From NCBI GenBank assembly GCA_003233615.1, contig QIMB01000141.1, positions 1-5,806 on the forward strand: 5,806 bases of DNA, written 5' to 3'. A program made the position numbers and the translations under genes. The notes under the pieces were generated by a model, which was not told the origin of the DNA, ran no database searches, and was given only the letters and a program-made list of their open reading frames with translations. The DNA is from Nitrospirota bacterium (lineage in GTDB: Bacteria > Nitrospirota > Nitrospiria > Nitrospirales > UBA8639). Below, piece by piece: positions 1-5,806 of the stretch. Each line of letters opens with the position of its first letter. Within the stretch, counting starts at the first letter, position 1.

Positions 1-1190
1 CCGGCAAAGACTGCTCCACCGTCCTTGCTATATCCCCAATCTACCCGGCTGACGACATTCGGCCGCACAATCCCTCGAAACCCCACTCCCGGCGTCACTT
101 CCCATTCATTGAATTGACGGTAAGAAAAATCTCGGTATGTACGGCCCATGTCGACAAAAGGTGTCACTTCAAATTCCACATTGACATTGAATATCTTTAC
201 CTGAAACAGATGAATACGCTCTTCAACATTGACCACCACCAAATGCTTATCAATAAACCGGTCCCGTCCATACCCTCGGAGATTGTTTTCGCCACCCAAC
301 GAACTTTGTTCGAAAAAAGGAATACCATCTCCAAAACTTAATTGCACACGCCCTCGAATAAGGAAAATGTACCGTTTTGACGGACTGGGGAAAAACCGCC
401 GCGCATCAAAGCCGTATCGAAAATAGAGCTGATCGTCGATCTCTCGTCGATCAAAATTTTGCGCCAATTCCCCAAACGCTTCAACACGAGTTCCTGCTGT
501 TGGAGTTATCAGGTTGTCCCGGGAATCATATTGAAATACCAGCCGGTGTGCTAAAATCGTTGCTCCGTCTATCCCTGCAGTATTGGAGAACTGGTCCCTG
601 GCAAAGGGTTCATCATCCACCCCACCAGGTTGAATTTCGACATCACGAAATCGCTGATTGACCGACAATCGTGTGACATCGTTGAGATGCACACCAAAAT
701 TCCAATGGACGTGAATTTCGCGCCCGGTATAATTGCTTTCATTCGATTCAGTACTAACCTGCCCAAGACCGTAAAAACGTTTCGTGGCATTTTTAAAAAA
801 TTGAGCGCCGATATCTATAAAGAAAAGACCTTCTATAAATCCAGGATCCTGATAGCGGAATTTCAATTTCCGCTCAATCTCTTCCGTATACGATCCAATG
901 GCCTCCATTTGCCTACCCGCAGACCAGTAGTGGAAATAGTTGAGGGTACCGCGAACACCCAAAAACGAATTATGAATCAGCATGGGGGCAAAGACTGAAC
1001 GAAGATTACCCTCATCATCTGAATCCAGCACAGGAACAATCAGCCCGAAATCTCGCCCATCGTTTTTGGAAGTCGAAATGGCAGGGACAGCAAAAAATGA
1101 TTTTTCAGCACACACCAAGGAGGGGGTGAGACTTCCCGACAATGCCATACAGACCATCGTCGCCAAACACGACACACGGAAAAGCCCCAT
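1..1190 (-). CDS. Omp85/D15-type outer-membrane beta-barrel protein, 3' end cut by window edge
   Basis: The minus strand is open from ATG at 1190 to base 1, giving 396 residues without a stop. A GGAGAG ribosome site (1199-1204) lies 8 bases before the ATG. Residues 1-28 look like a Sec signal peptide with probable cleavage after VCA. The rest is rich in alternating aromatic and polar residues, as in beta strands. Two stretches point to the bacterial surface antigen (Omp85/BamA/TamA) barrel: GGENNLRGYGRDRF near residues 299-312, which resembles the conserved RGY/RGF loop, and the tail from GVGFRGIVRPNVV onward to the edge. Family proteins usually end a few residues after such a tail, so little is missing. 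No POTRA repeats precede the barrel, so this is probably not BamA itself. The role is inferred: outer-membrane insertion or transport, possibly linked to the lipid genes upstream. Family call is firm; specific function unknown. Confidence 0.85.
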   Translation of the reverse strand, partial: MGLFRVSCLATMVCMALSGSLTPSLVCAEKSFFAVPAISTSKNDGRDFGLIVPVLDSDDEGNLRSVFAPMLIHNSFLGVRGTLNYFHYWSAGRQMEAIGSYTEEIERKLKFRYQDPGFIEGLFFIDIGAQFFKNATKRFYGLGQVSTESNESNYTGREIHVHWNFGVHLNDVTRLSVNQRFRDVEIQPGGVDDEPFARDQFSNTAGIDGATILAHRLVFQYDSRDNLITPTAGTRVEAFGELAQNFDRREIDDQLYFRYGFDARRFFPSPSKRYIFLIRGRVQLSFGDGIPFFEQSSLGGENNLRGYGRDRFIDKHLVVVNVEERIHLFQVKIFNVNVEFEVTPFVDMGRTYRDFSYRQFNEWEVTPGVGFRGIVRPNVVSRVDWGYSKDGGAVFA

Positions 1191-1223
1191 CAACCTGACT
1201 CTCCAGGAGGCTGTCCGAGATTA

Positions 1224-1379
1224 ATGGTCATCACGAGGTTGTACTGGATCGAGTCAGATTTTTCGATCATGTGAGGCAAATAACGATTGTACTCCCTCAG
1301 ATTGAATCAAGATGCCCAAAAATTAGACGTAAATCGCTTGGAACATCCCGCAGGGTGACCCTTTGTATTTCGCGAATCC
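1224..1379. other. Intergenic gap between hpnM and the barrel gene
   Basis: These 156 bases contain no ORF that I can support. There is an inverted repeat GATCGA/TCGATC (1247-1252 and 1263-1268, 10-base loop) located 57-78 bases upstream of the barrel gene start. It lacks a following T-run, so it is not a convincing terminator. No clear -35/-10 pair is visible. The barrel gene may therefore be read through from hpnM, though a weak promoter cannot be excluded. Confidence 0.4.
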
Positions 1380-1384
1380 CTAAG
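1366..1384 (-). repeat. Solo copy of the palindromic element's end, overlapping the hpnM stop
   Basis: On the minus strand this reads CTTAGGGATTCGCGAAATA. The right arm of the palindrome at 5435-5640 (minus strand) reads CTTAGGGCTCGCGAAATA, and its left arm (plus strand) reads CTAAGGGTTCGCGAAACA. The match is almost complete apart from one extra base and a few substitutions. The TAG stop of hpnM lies inside the repeat. It could be a remnant of a second element or a recurring short repeat; chance similarity cannot be ruled out because the core TTCGCGAA is itself palindromic. Confidence 0.5.
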
Positions 1385-2052
1385 ACGAAGCCGCCAGGTC
1401 AGTCTTGAATCGCAGTTTATCGAGTAAGCCGTCGAATGAAGAGGATTTGATTATTCTGGAGAATTGTCCTCGATAATTTTTTGTCAGACTGACGCCGTCA
1501 ATGATCACGTCATACACTCCCCACTGTTCATGTTTTTTCAGTAGGCGATAATCCAAAGGAATTTTCACTTTCGGCGTCACAACTCTTGTCTGGACTTCGG
1601 CAAAATCTCCTTTTAAACGCTCCTTCACAAACTCCACTTGTCCTCCAGAATATCCATCAATATTTCCTGCATACGACTGCGTTAAAAACTGCTGGAATAA
1701 TGCGACAAATTCATGTTAGCTTCTTCCATGTCGACGCGAGTGTCCGCTTGGCCATTTCTTCATAATCAAATCGTTGTTTGATAATGGCTTCTAATTTTTT
1801 CCGTCGTTCGGCATTGTGAGCAGGGCCTTGTAGGCCTTCATCTCCAAGAACTGCGAAGACCTCATGAATCGTCTTTTGGACGGCTTGCATTGGTGTTTCG
1901 GCGCCCCATGCCACTGAAGAACCAATGAGAGAGAACACGGCCCAAGTCAAAACGGTCATACATTGTAGACAATGAGCCACTCGCATCATTCGGCTTGACC
2001 GGCAAGGAGCTCCAGCAATTCTTTCAGATAACAACAGTGCTGTCCTAGACAT
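1380..2052 (-). pseudogene. hpnM: hpnM, MlaC/Ttg2-family periplasmic lipid-binding protein, frameshifted
   Basis: This is a MlaC-like (Tol_tol_Ttg2, HpnM subgroup) protein read in two frames. The first part starts at ATG 2052-2050, preceded by GGAGGA (2056-2061), and runs 113 residues. It has a signal peptide with hydrophobic core TVLTWAVFSLIG and likely cleavage near AWG|AETP, then FDYEEMAKRTLASTWKKLT, typical of the family, before TGA at 1711-1713. The second part continues in another frame: EFVALFQQFLTQSYAGNIDG, then VDVIIDGVSL-like text (WGVYDVIIDGVSLTKNYRGQF), ending at TAG 1380. Together they give about 225-230 residues, normal for a precursor. Relatives have about 4-5 residues between KLT and EFV that are missing here, so an out-of-frame deletion of about 11-14 bases is likelier than a single-base error. 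If real, the protein is truncated before most of its lipid pocket. Its normal role is inferred to be hopanoid or phospholipid traffic across the periplasm. Sequencing or assembly error remains possible. Confidence 0.75.
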
Positions 2053-2066
2053 ATCTCCTCCATTTG

Positions 2067-2115
2067 CCAATGTAATTGGTAATATTATTCCACATAGCCA
2101 TAGATAAATTGGCTA
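2067..2115. repeat. Two adjacent inverted repeats upstream of hpnM
   Basis: The gap between the small ORF and hpnM holds CCAAT-GTA-ATTGG (2067-2079) and TAGCCA-N9-TGGCTA (2095-2115). Both are perfect, and the second contains another ATTGG. They flank an AT-rich stretch (AATATTATT, 2081-2089). The layout could be an operator or a weak promoter region for hpnM, but no confident -35/-10 pair is visible and no regulator is indicated. Confidence 0.3.
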
Positions 2116-2125
2116 AGGACTTTTT

Positions 2126-2335
2126 CTAATCTGTACAGGATTTCGTATCAACAATCATTCCTTCCATGGGACAAGGATCCCCAGACCCTCCAAGTGAAAC
2201 CCCCTTCAATTTCTCGCCAATTTTTCCACGAGTTTCAATCGAGTCCATTGCATCATTATACACCATGCTTCCATCCTCTATCACCAATACGACTTGCGCG
2301 TGATCCTCTGTACCGCGTATAAGGGAGCTTATCAC
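2126..2335 (-). CDS. Small hypothetical protein coupled to hpnG
   Basis: A 69-residue ORF starts at GTG (2333-2335), sharing four bases (GTGA) with the hpnG stop codon, an arrangement typical of translational coupling. It ends with TAG at 2126-2128. No clear signal peptide or membrane segment is present. The middle reads VVLVIEDGSMVYNDAMDS and the end carries two cysteines (GDPCPMEGMIVDTKSC). I do not recognise a family. There is no strong ribosome site of its own. It may be a genuine small cluster gene, a remnant of a longer gene, or a chance ORF; position and the overlap are the main support. Confidence 0.45.
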   Translation of the reverse strand: MISSLIRGTEDHAQVVLVIEDGSMVYNDAMDSIETRGKIGEKLKGVSLGGSGDPCPMEGMIVDTKSCTD

Positions 2336-3123
2336 TTGCCATCTACAGAACGTGGAGATGGAGACACCCTCGAAACACCAGAAAAAAACCCCTCAAAAAA
2401 TTGAGTGAGTTGAAGCGCAGCCTGCTTCGAATGTCGATACAGATCAACGAACCCTTTCCAAGATGCCGGTGTCGTTATGATCTGCATAATTCCAGAAACC
2501 CATCCCGATGGCTGAAGAAAGAGGTTGAAATCTACTGGCAGATCATCATGTGCCCCATCCGAAATGGCTCGTACAATCAGAAAAGGCACCCCATGCTCCT
2601 GGGCAACTTCCCCTATAGCCGCACTCTCCATATCAACTCCCACTGCTCCTGTCTCAATATGTAATTGACGCTTCTCACCTGAATTGATGAGCACCCGATC
2701 CACACTCACGAATTTTCCAGTTCGTAGAGGCACTTGTCCCATCCAGCGTATACTCAAGGCAGCGTTGACCCAATCTGGATGACACACGAATGATCGTTGG
2801 ATGGAGGAGACATGAGATCTCGTGACTTGGTTCAAGAAGACATCCTGCCCAATGAGGACCGACCCGATGGAATTCATCTCAAGATCTCCCGCAAAACCTG
2901 TGGAAATAATGACATCCCATGACCGGTCAGCAAGAAGTTGCTGCACACTTTTTTGAGCCTTGCTATGGCCAATACCTGACTGAAGAAGCAGAACAGTCAG
3001 TCCGTATTCATGACTTAATAACGCTCGATAACCATACTGTGGAACTGGGTGAGTCAATGGAAGAGCGCGGGCAACGGCATGGAATTCAATTCTCGTTGCC
3101 GTTACTATCGCGATTCTGATCAG
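2332..3123 (-). CDS. hpnG: Adenosylhopane nucleosidase/phosphorylase HpnG, apparent CTG start
   Basis: This is a nucleoside phosphorylase/nucleosidase-superfamily protein of 263 residues. In hopanoid synthesis HpnG removes adenine from adenosylhopane, leading to ribosylhopane and bacteriohopanetetrol. The fold signature is visible: an N-terminal IRIAIVTATRIEFHAVARAL strand and helix, then LLQSGIGHSKA, ISTGFAGDL near residues 73-81, and the catalytic-type block VDMESAA followed by VPFLIVRAISD, whose aspartate is the usual purine-binding acid. The conserved N-terminus lies upstream of the first conventional start (TTG at 3055-3057) and contains no ATG, GTG or TTG in frame; TGA at 3139-3141 closes the frame. 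CTG at 3121-3123 gives MIRIAIVTATRIE and has AGGAG (3130-3134) six bases before it. ATC at 3118-3120 is the alternative. It follows shc by 53 bases, consistent with one operon. Family and pathway are confident; start codon moderately so. Confidence 0.88.
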   Translation of the reverse strand: MIRIAIVTATRIEFHAVARALPLTHPVPQYGYRALLSHEYGLTVLLLQSGIGHSKAQKSVQQLLADRSWDVIISTGFAGDLEMNSIGSVLIGQDVFLNQVTRSHVSSIQRSFVCHPDWVNAALSIRWMGQVPLRTGKFVSVDRVLINSGEKRQLHIETGAVGVDMESAAIGEVAQEHGVPFLIVRAISDGAHDDLPVDFNLFLQPSGWVSGIMQIITTPASWKGFVDLYRHSKQAALQLTQFFEGFFSGVSRVSPSPRSVDGK

Positions 3124-3129
3124 AAACAG

Positions 3130-3134
3130 CTCCT
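3130..3134 (-). promoter_or_regulatory. Ribosome binding site deciding the hpnG start
   Basis: AGGAG on the minus strand lies 6 bases upstream of CTG (3121-3123). It is the only good Shine-Dalgarno sequence between the shc stop and the conserved hpnG N-terminus, and it supports initiation at CTG rather than at the TTG 66 bases further on. Confidence 0.6.
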
Positions 3135-3176
3135 GACGTCATTTCACGGGGAAAATGGTGTGATATGTGGCAAAAT

Positions 3177-5372
3177 TTATCCCAATCTCCGTTGTAGTCG
3201 TGATAATTGGGCTTTCTTACGCAATTGGTCGGCTTTGGCTTCTCCAGTCATTTTTACATTCCGGTACATACCCAAAGCCCAAATGGGGAAGTATTTACAA
3301 TAGCCATGATACCGTAAATAAAACACTCTCGGGAAACCTGTCCCTGTATGAAATGGTTCATCCCAAACACCATCGTCACGTTGACGGTGAAGTAGCCAAT
3401 TGACCCCGCGAACCACACTGAAGGAATCTGACTCACCTGCCTGAAACAAAGCCATGAGAGCCCATGCTGTTTGTGATGCGGCACTTTCTCCCTGCCCAGC
3501 GGTCTCACTATCTGCATACGACTCGCAGGATTCCCCCCAACCTCCATCAGAATTCTGGGCAGATTCTATCCAGACGACGGCTTTTTGAACCCAGGGAGCA
3601 GTCATATCTACTCCAATCGCACGCAGACCCGAAAGCACGCACCATGTCCCATAAATATAATTAACTCCCCAACGTCCATACCAACTGCCATTACATTCTT
3701 GCTCCTTGTGCAAAAACTCAAGGGCCGGGCCAACGGCTTGATGTGACTGGTCATACCCCAGCGTTCCTAACATTTCTAAGCATCGGCCAGTGACATCAGC
3801 CGTGCTGGGATCCAACATGGCCCCATGGTCAGCAAAGGGGATTTTATTAAAAATCTGCTTATTATTATCCTTATCGTACGCCGCCCAGCCTCCATCAGAC
3901 CCTTGCATAGCTAAGACCCAATGAAATCCTCGCTGAAGTACCTCATCGGAATCCGGAGATTCGGCTTGATGAATTTTAGCCATCGCCGTAATGATGGCAG
4001 CGGTATCATCGATATCCGGATACCAAGCATTTTCGTATTGAAAGGCCCATCCCCCTGGTTTTGCCGAAGGAGACGATACCACCCAATCACCGACTTTTCC
4101 CGATTGACAACCGCGCAACCAGGAATCAGCTCGATGCAAGGCTGGATGATCTGGAGCAAGACCTTGTTCAACAAGCGTATTCATCGTTAAAGCAGTATCC
4201 CACACCGGTGAATGACATGGCTGCAAATGTAACATGCTGTGGGATGTCGCCGTATTCGTAGAGTTGGAATAGATTTCGAGCGCCTCAATTTCACGTAAGG
4301 CTTTTTGAATCAATGGGTGATCAGTCGAATAACCCAATGCTTTGAGCGCAAAAATGGAATTGGCCATGGCCGGGTAAATGGCTCCAAGCCCTCCCTCGCC
4401 ATCCATATGTTCAATCATCCAACGCTCGGCCTTTTTTATGGCTTTCTTTCTCAGTGATGGAAGAGGATAGGATTCATAGAGACGAAGCAGTCCATCAACC
4501 CACACGAAAACATTGCGCCAACTGAGCAAAGAAGAATCCCTATGCAAGGGTGGCACTTGGGCAAAGTCCACGGATTCCAGAGGCTCCACAAAGAGTTCAT
4601 CAATACCCTGTTCTTTGGAAACAGGACAACGTGGGCGATGAGCGAAGATAATCAGGAGCGGGATAATGACAACACGAGACCAGTAGGAGATCGAATACAC
4701 ATTAAAATAAAACCATTGAGGTGCGAGGAAAATCTCCGGCGGCATGCAGGGAATCCCACGCCAATCATATTGACCAAACAATGCCAACGTAATTTTGGTA
4801 AATACATTGGCTTGAACCACACCGCCTTTCTGCAGAATCAGTCCCTTAGCCCGCTGCATGACAGGTTCATCTGATGCAACGCCAGCTAATTTCAATGCAA
4901 AGTAGGCCTTGACGGTTGCACTGATGTCAGCAGGCCCACTCACAAAAATTGGCCATCCTCCATCATCACCTTGCGTATGAAGGAGATATCGCGCAGCTTT
5001 TCGTTCTCGTTCATGATCCACAGCGCCCAAAAACCGACGAAGCATGACGTATTCTGATGTCAACGTCGTATCGGCTTCTAATTCTTCTACCCAAAATCCT
5101 CGTTCAGGGTCCTGCTTACTCAATAACCACTGCTCACCTTTTTGAAGGGACGACTCTAAGGATTCCATATGGCCCAGATGTGCACTACGTTGAAAGGAAT
5201 AATCGTGAGAGGCAACGGGGTGACGATTATGAGAAACAAGTTTGAGAGAAGACTTGGGCTTCTTGACGCAGGGTTTACACAACTTCGGGATCACCGTTTC
5301 AAAGAAGTTGCCCGTTACCCTCACGAAAAACTGCTTAAGCAATCTCATGTTAGCGGATCTCATTCCCTTCAT
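3177..5372 (-). CDS. shc: Squalene-hopene cyclase
   Basis: This 731-residue protein cyclises squalene to hopene/hopanol, the committed step of hopanoid synthesis, at the membrane. The catalytic aspartate motif DIDD (DxDD) lies at residues 453-456 inside GGWAFQYENAWYPDIDDTAA. QW-type repeats are seen near 133-140 (GDDGGW), 489-496 (MQGSDGGW), 559-565 (ECNGSWY), 605-612 (AQNSDGGW) and 663-670 (RQRDDGVW). The DHGAMLDPSTADVTGR segment (515-530) holds the histidine thought to support the acid, and the C-terminus TGFPRVFYLRYHGYCKYFPIWALG is typical. The enzyme looks intact. It is longer than most family members because of about 68 basic residues before the usual ESLESSLQKGEQWLL start; this leader includes CKPC and may help membrane contact. 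The exact start is unsettled: ATGs at 5372, 5363 and 5348 are in frame and none has a good ribosome site. It is the first gene after the promoter at 5638-5666. Confidence 0.96.
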   Translation of the reverse strand: MKGMRSANMRLLKQFFVRVTGNFFETVIPKLCKPCVKKPKSSLKLVSHNRHPVASHDYSFQRSAHLGHMESLESSLQKGEQWLLSKQDPERGFWVEELEADTTLTSEYVMLRRFLGAVDHERERKAARYLLHTQGDDGGWPIFVSGPADISATVKAYFALKLAGVASDEPVMQRAKGLILQKGGVVQANVFTKITLALFGQYDWRGIPCMPPEIFLAPQWFYFNVYSISYWSRVVIIPLLIIFAHRPRCPVSKEQGIDELFVEPLESVDFAQVPPLHRDSSLLSWRNVFVWVDGLLRLYESYPLPSLRKKAIKKAERWMIEHMDGEGGLGAIYPAMANSIFALKALGYSTDHPLIQKALREIEALEIYSNSTNTATSHSMLHLQPCHSPVWDTALTMNTLVEQGLAPDHPALHRADSWLRGCQSGKVGDWVVSSPSAKPGGWAFQYENAWYPDIDDTAAIITAMAKIHQAESPDSDEVLQRGFHWVLAMQGSDGGWAAYDKDNNKQIFNKIPFADHGAMLDPSTADVTGRCLEMLGTLGYDQSHQAVGPALEFLHKEQECNGSWYGRWGVNYIYGTWCVLSGLRAIGVDMTAPWVQKAVVWIESAQNSDGGWGESCESYADSETAGQGESAASQTAWALMALFQAGESDSFSVVRGVNWLLHRQRDDGVWDEPFHTGTGFPRVFYLRYHGYCKYFPIWALGMYRNVKMTGEAKADQLRKKAQLSRLQRRLG

Positions 5373-5374
5373 TG

Positions 5375-5397
5375 CCCGATGTTGTGAACATTGCGGG
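5375..5397 (-). promoter_or_regulatory. Small hairpin just before the shc start
   Basis: The sequence can fold as CCCG + ATGTT-loop(3)-AACAT + CGGG with a 2-base bulge, ending two bases before ATG 5372. In the mRNA it would occupy the place where a ribosome site for that ATG should be. It may favour one of the downstream ATGs (5363 or 5348) or modulate translation. This is inference from sequence only. Confidence 0.4.
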
Positions 5398-5434
5398 GAT
5401 TAATTAATGAACAGAGATACCGACTGGATACACA

Positions 5435-5640
5435 AAAGCCCAGCCTAAGGGTTCGCGAAACAATAACTCCCCAGAATTCGCGCCCAGATTTGTGTCAGGT
5501 TCGGTCGATCTGCGGGAGCACAACCGCAGGCGTCGCAAAGGCGACGTTGAGGATTGTGCGAGTAAAGATCGGCCTAAACTGACTCGAAGATGGGATGCGA
5601 AATGGGAAGTTATTATTTCGCGAGCCCTAAGCTGGGCCTT
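5435..5640. mobile_element. MITE-like long imperfect palindrome in the shc leader
   Basis: About 206 bases form one imperfect inverted repeat centred at 5537-5540. The outer arms (about 5435-5474 and 5604-5640) agree at roughly 85% of positions: AAAGCCCAGC pairs with AAGGCCCAGC, then TCGCGAAA, AATAACT and CCCA are shared. Similarity continues inward more weakly (GTCAG..CGATC against GTCAG..CGATC) to the central hairpin. There is no coding capacity for a transposase. A four-base ATAC stands right after the right end (5641-5644) and near the left end (5428-5431), but the spacing is three bases off, so a target duplication is doubtful. Long terminal inverted repeats without a gene fit a miniature transposable element or a structured leader RNA. 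A matching solo end lies at 1366-1384. Confidence 0.65.
5518..5559. repeat. Central hairpin of the palindrome
   Basis: Two nested perfect stems share one centre: GCACAA (5518-5523) with TTGTGC (5554-5559), and CGTCGC (5531-5536) with GCGACG (5541-5546) around an AAAG tetraloop (CTTT on the minus strand). Seven-base weakly paired segments separate them. It is not followed by a T-run, so it does not look like an intrinsic terminator in either direction. It forms the tip of the larger foldback. Confidence 0.6.
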
Positions 5641-5666
5641 ATACCGAATAGGGTGAAGGCTGTCAA
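5638..5666 (-). promoter_or_regulatory. Sigma70-type promoter for the shc operon
   Basis: Reading leftward, TTGACA (5661-5666) is followed after 17 bases by TATAAG (5638-5643). This is a consensus -35 box, ideal spacing, and a -10 with one or two mismatches. It lies 45 bases after the stop of the dehydrogenase gene and about 270 bases before shc. The predicted start of transcription, around 5630, would put the whole palindrome into the 5' leader. The last three bases of the -10 belong to the palindrome's edge. Confidence 0.7.
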
Positions 5667-5711
5667 GGAATGTCTCTTGGCAGCACAGTCTTTTGTAACG
5701 CAAGCCACGAC

Positions 5712-5806
5712 TTATGTCGAAAGCAACACAATTTTCTCACGATGCTGCTGGACCTGACGCGTGGCATTCCTCGTATCAAATACCATCGGAGCATGATCGA
5801 CAATCA
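5712..5806 (-). CDS. Nucleotide-sugar dehydrogenase (UDP-glucose/UDP-HexNAc dehydrogenase family), C-terminal end only
   Basis: Only the last 30 codons and the TAA stop (5712-5714) are inside the window. They read IVDHAPMVFDTRNATR, then a short charged helix, and REKIVLLST. The DTRNA(T/K) block followed by a conserved basic stretch is characteristic of the C-terminal UDP-binding domain of UDP-glucose/GDP-mannose dehydrogenases, which oxidise a sugar nucleotide's C6 to a uronic acid with NAD for polysaccharide or capsule synthesis. The substrate cannot be told from this piece. It is transcribed in the same direction as shc, but the promoter after it suggests a separate unit. I see no clear terminator behind it. 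Confidence 0.75.
   Translation of the reverse strand, partial: IVDHAPMVFDTRNATRQVQQHREKIVLLST

Noticed and set aside
1247..1268. GATCGA/TCGATC hairpin as terminator of hpnM
   Set aside because: Only six pairs with a 10-base loop and no T-run after it in the direction of transcription.
2068..2070. TTG as the hpnM start
   Set aside because: ATG at 2050-2052 directly follows GGAGGA, which would be coding sequence if TTG were used.
3055..3057. TTG as the hpnG start
   Set aside because: It would remove the conserved first beta strand (IAIVTATRIE), and a better ribosome site lies upstream.
3140..3142. ATG between shc and hpnG as the hpnG start
   Set aside because: It is in another frame and meets a TGA after 18 codons; using it would need a frameshift.
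4542..4874. 110-residue plus-strand ORF inside shc, and the other plus-strand ORFs
   Set aside because: They lie antisense to clearly coding genes and show no family-like sequence; they are frame shadows.
5428..5644. ATAC target-site duplication around the palindrome
   Set aside because: The left ATAC is three bases away from the aligned element end, and a four-base match is easily due to chance.
5404..5703. 99-residue minus-strand ORF between the dehydrogenase and shc
   Set aside because: It runs straight through the palindrome and promoter, has low-complexity Arg/Ser/Leu content, and resembles no family I know.
5714..5806. Plus-strand ATG ORF running off the right edge
   Set aside because: The opposite strand carries a recognisable dehydrogenase C-terminus over the same bases, so this is a shadow.

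Overview
The window reads almost entirely on the minus strand and carries part of a hopanoid-lipid gene cluster. In transcription order (high to low coordinates) it holds: the last 30 codons of a nucleotide-sugar dehydrogenase (5806-5712); an intergenic leader with a good sigma70-type promoter and a ~206-bp imperfect palindrome (5373-5711); squalene-hopene cyclase shc (5372-3177); the adenosylhopane nucleosidase/phosphorylase hpnG (3123-2332); a small unrecognised ORF (2335-2126); a broken hpnM of the MlaC/Ttg2 periplasmic lipid-binding family (2052-1380); and an Omp85/D15-type outer-membrane beta-barrel gene (1190 to the window edge). The barrel gene is open all the way to base 1, so it is nearly complete but lacks its stop codon here.

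The organism is a Gram-negative, hopanoid-producing bacterium with roughly 50% GC. The two-membrane envelope is shown by the barrel protein and the MlaC-like protein. A Nitrospirota-type bacterium would fit the composition and hopanoid content, but that is a weak inference because the window has no phylogenetic marker gene.

The genes fit one theme. Shc cyclises squalene to hopene. HpnG removes adenine from adenosylhopane on the way to extended hopanoids. HpnM-type proteins are thought to carry lipid through the periplasm, and the barrel protein sits in the outer membrane. Spacing is tight (53 bp from shc to hpnG, 4-bp overlap from hpnG to the small ORF) and no convincing terminator lies between the genes, so one transcript from the promoter at 5638-5666 is plausible.

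The most unusual points are these. (1) A MITE-like long palindrome lies in the shc leader, and its edge forms part of the -10 box. (2) A short sequence nearly identical to that element's end overlaps the stop codon of hpnM, 4 kb away. (3) hpnM has a frame break that looks like a deletion of about 11-14 bases. (4) hpnG apparently starts at CTG. I see no RNA genes, CRISPR array or transposase gene.
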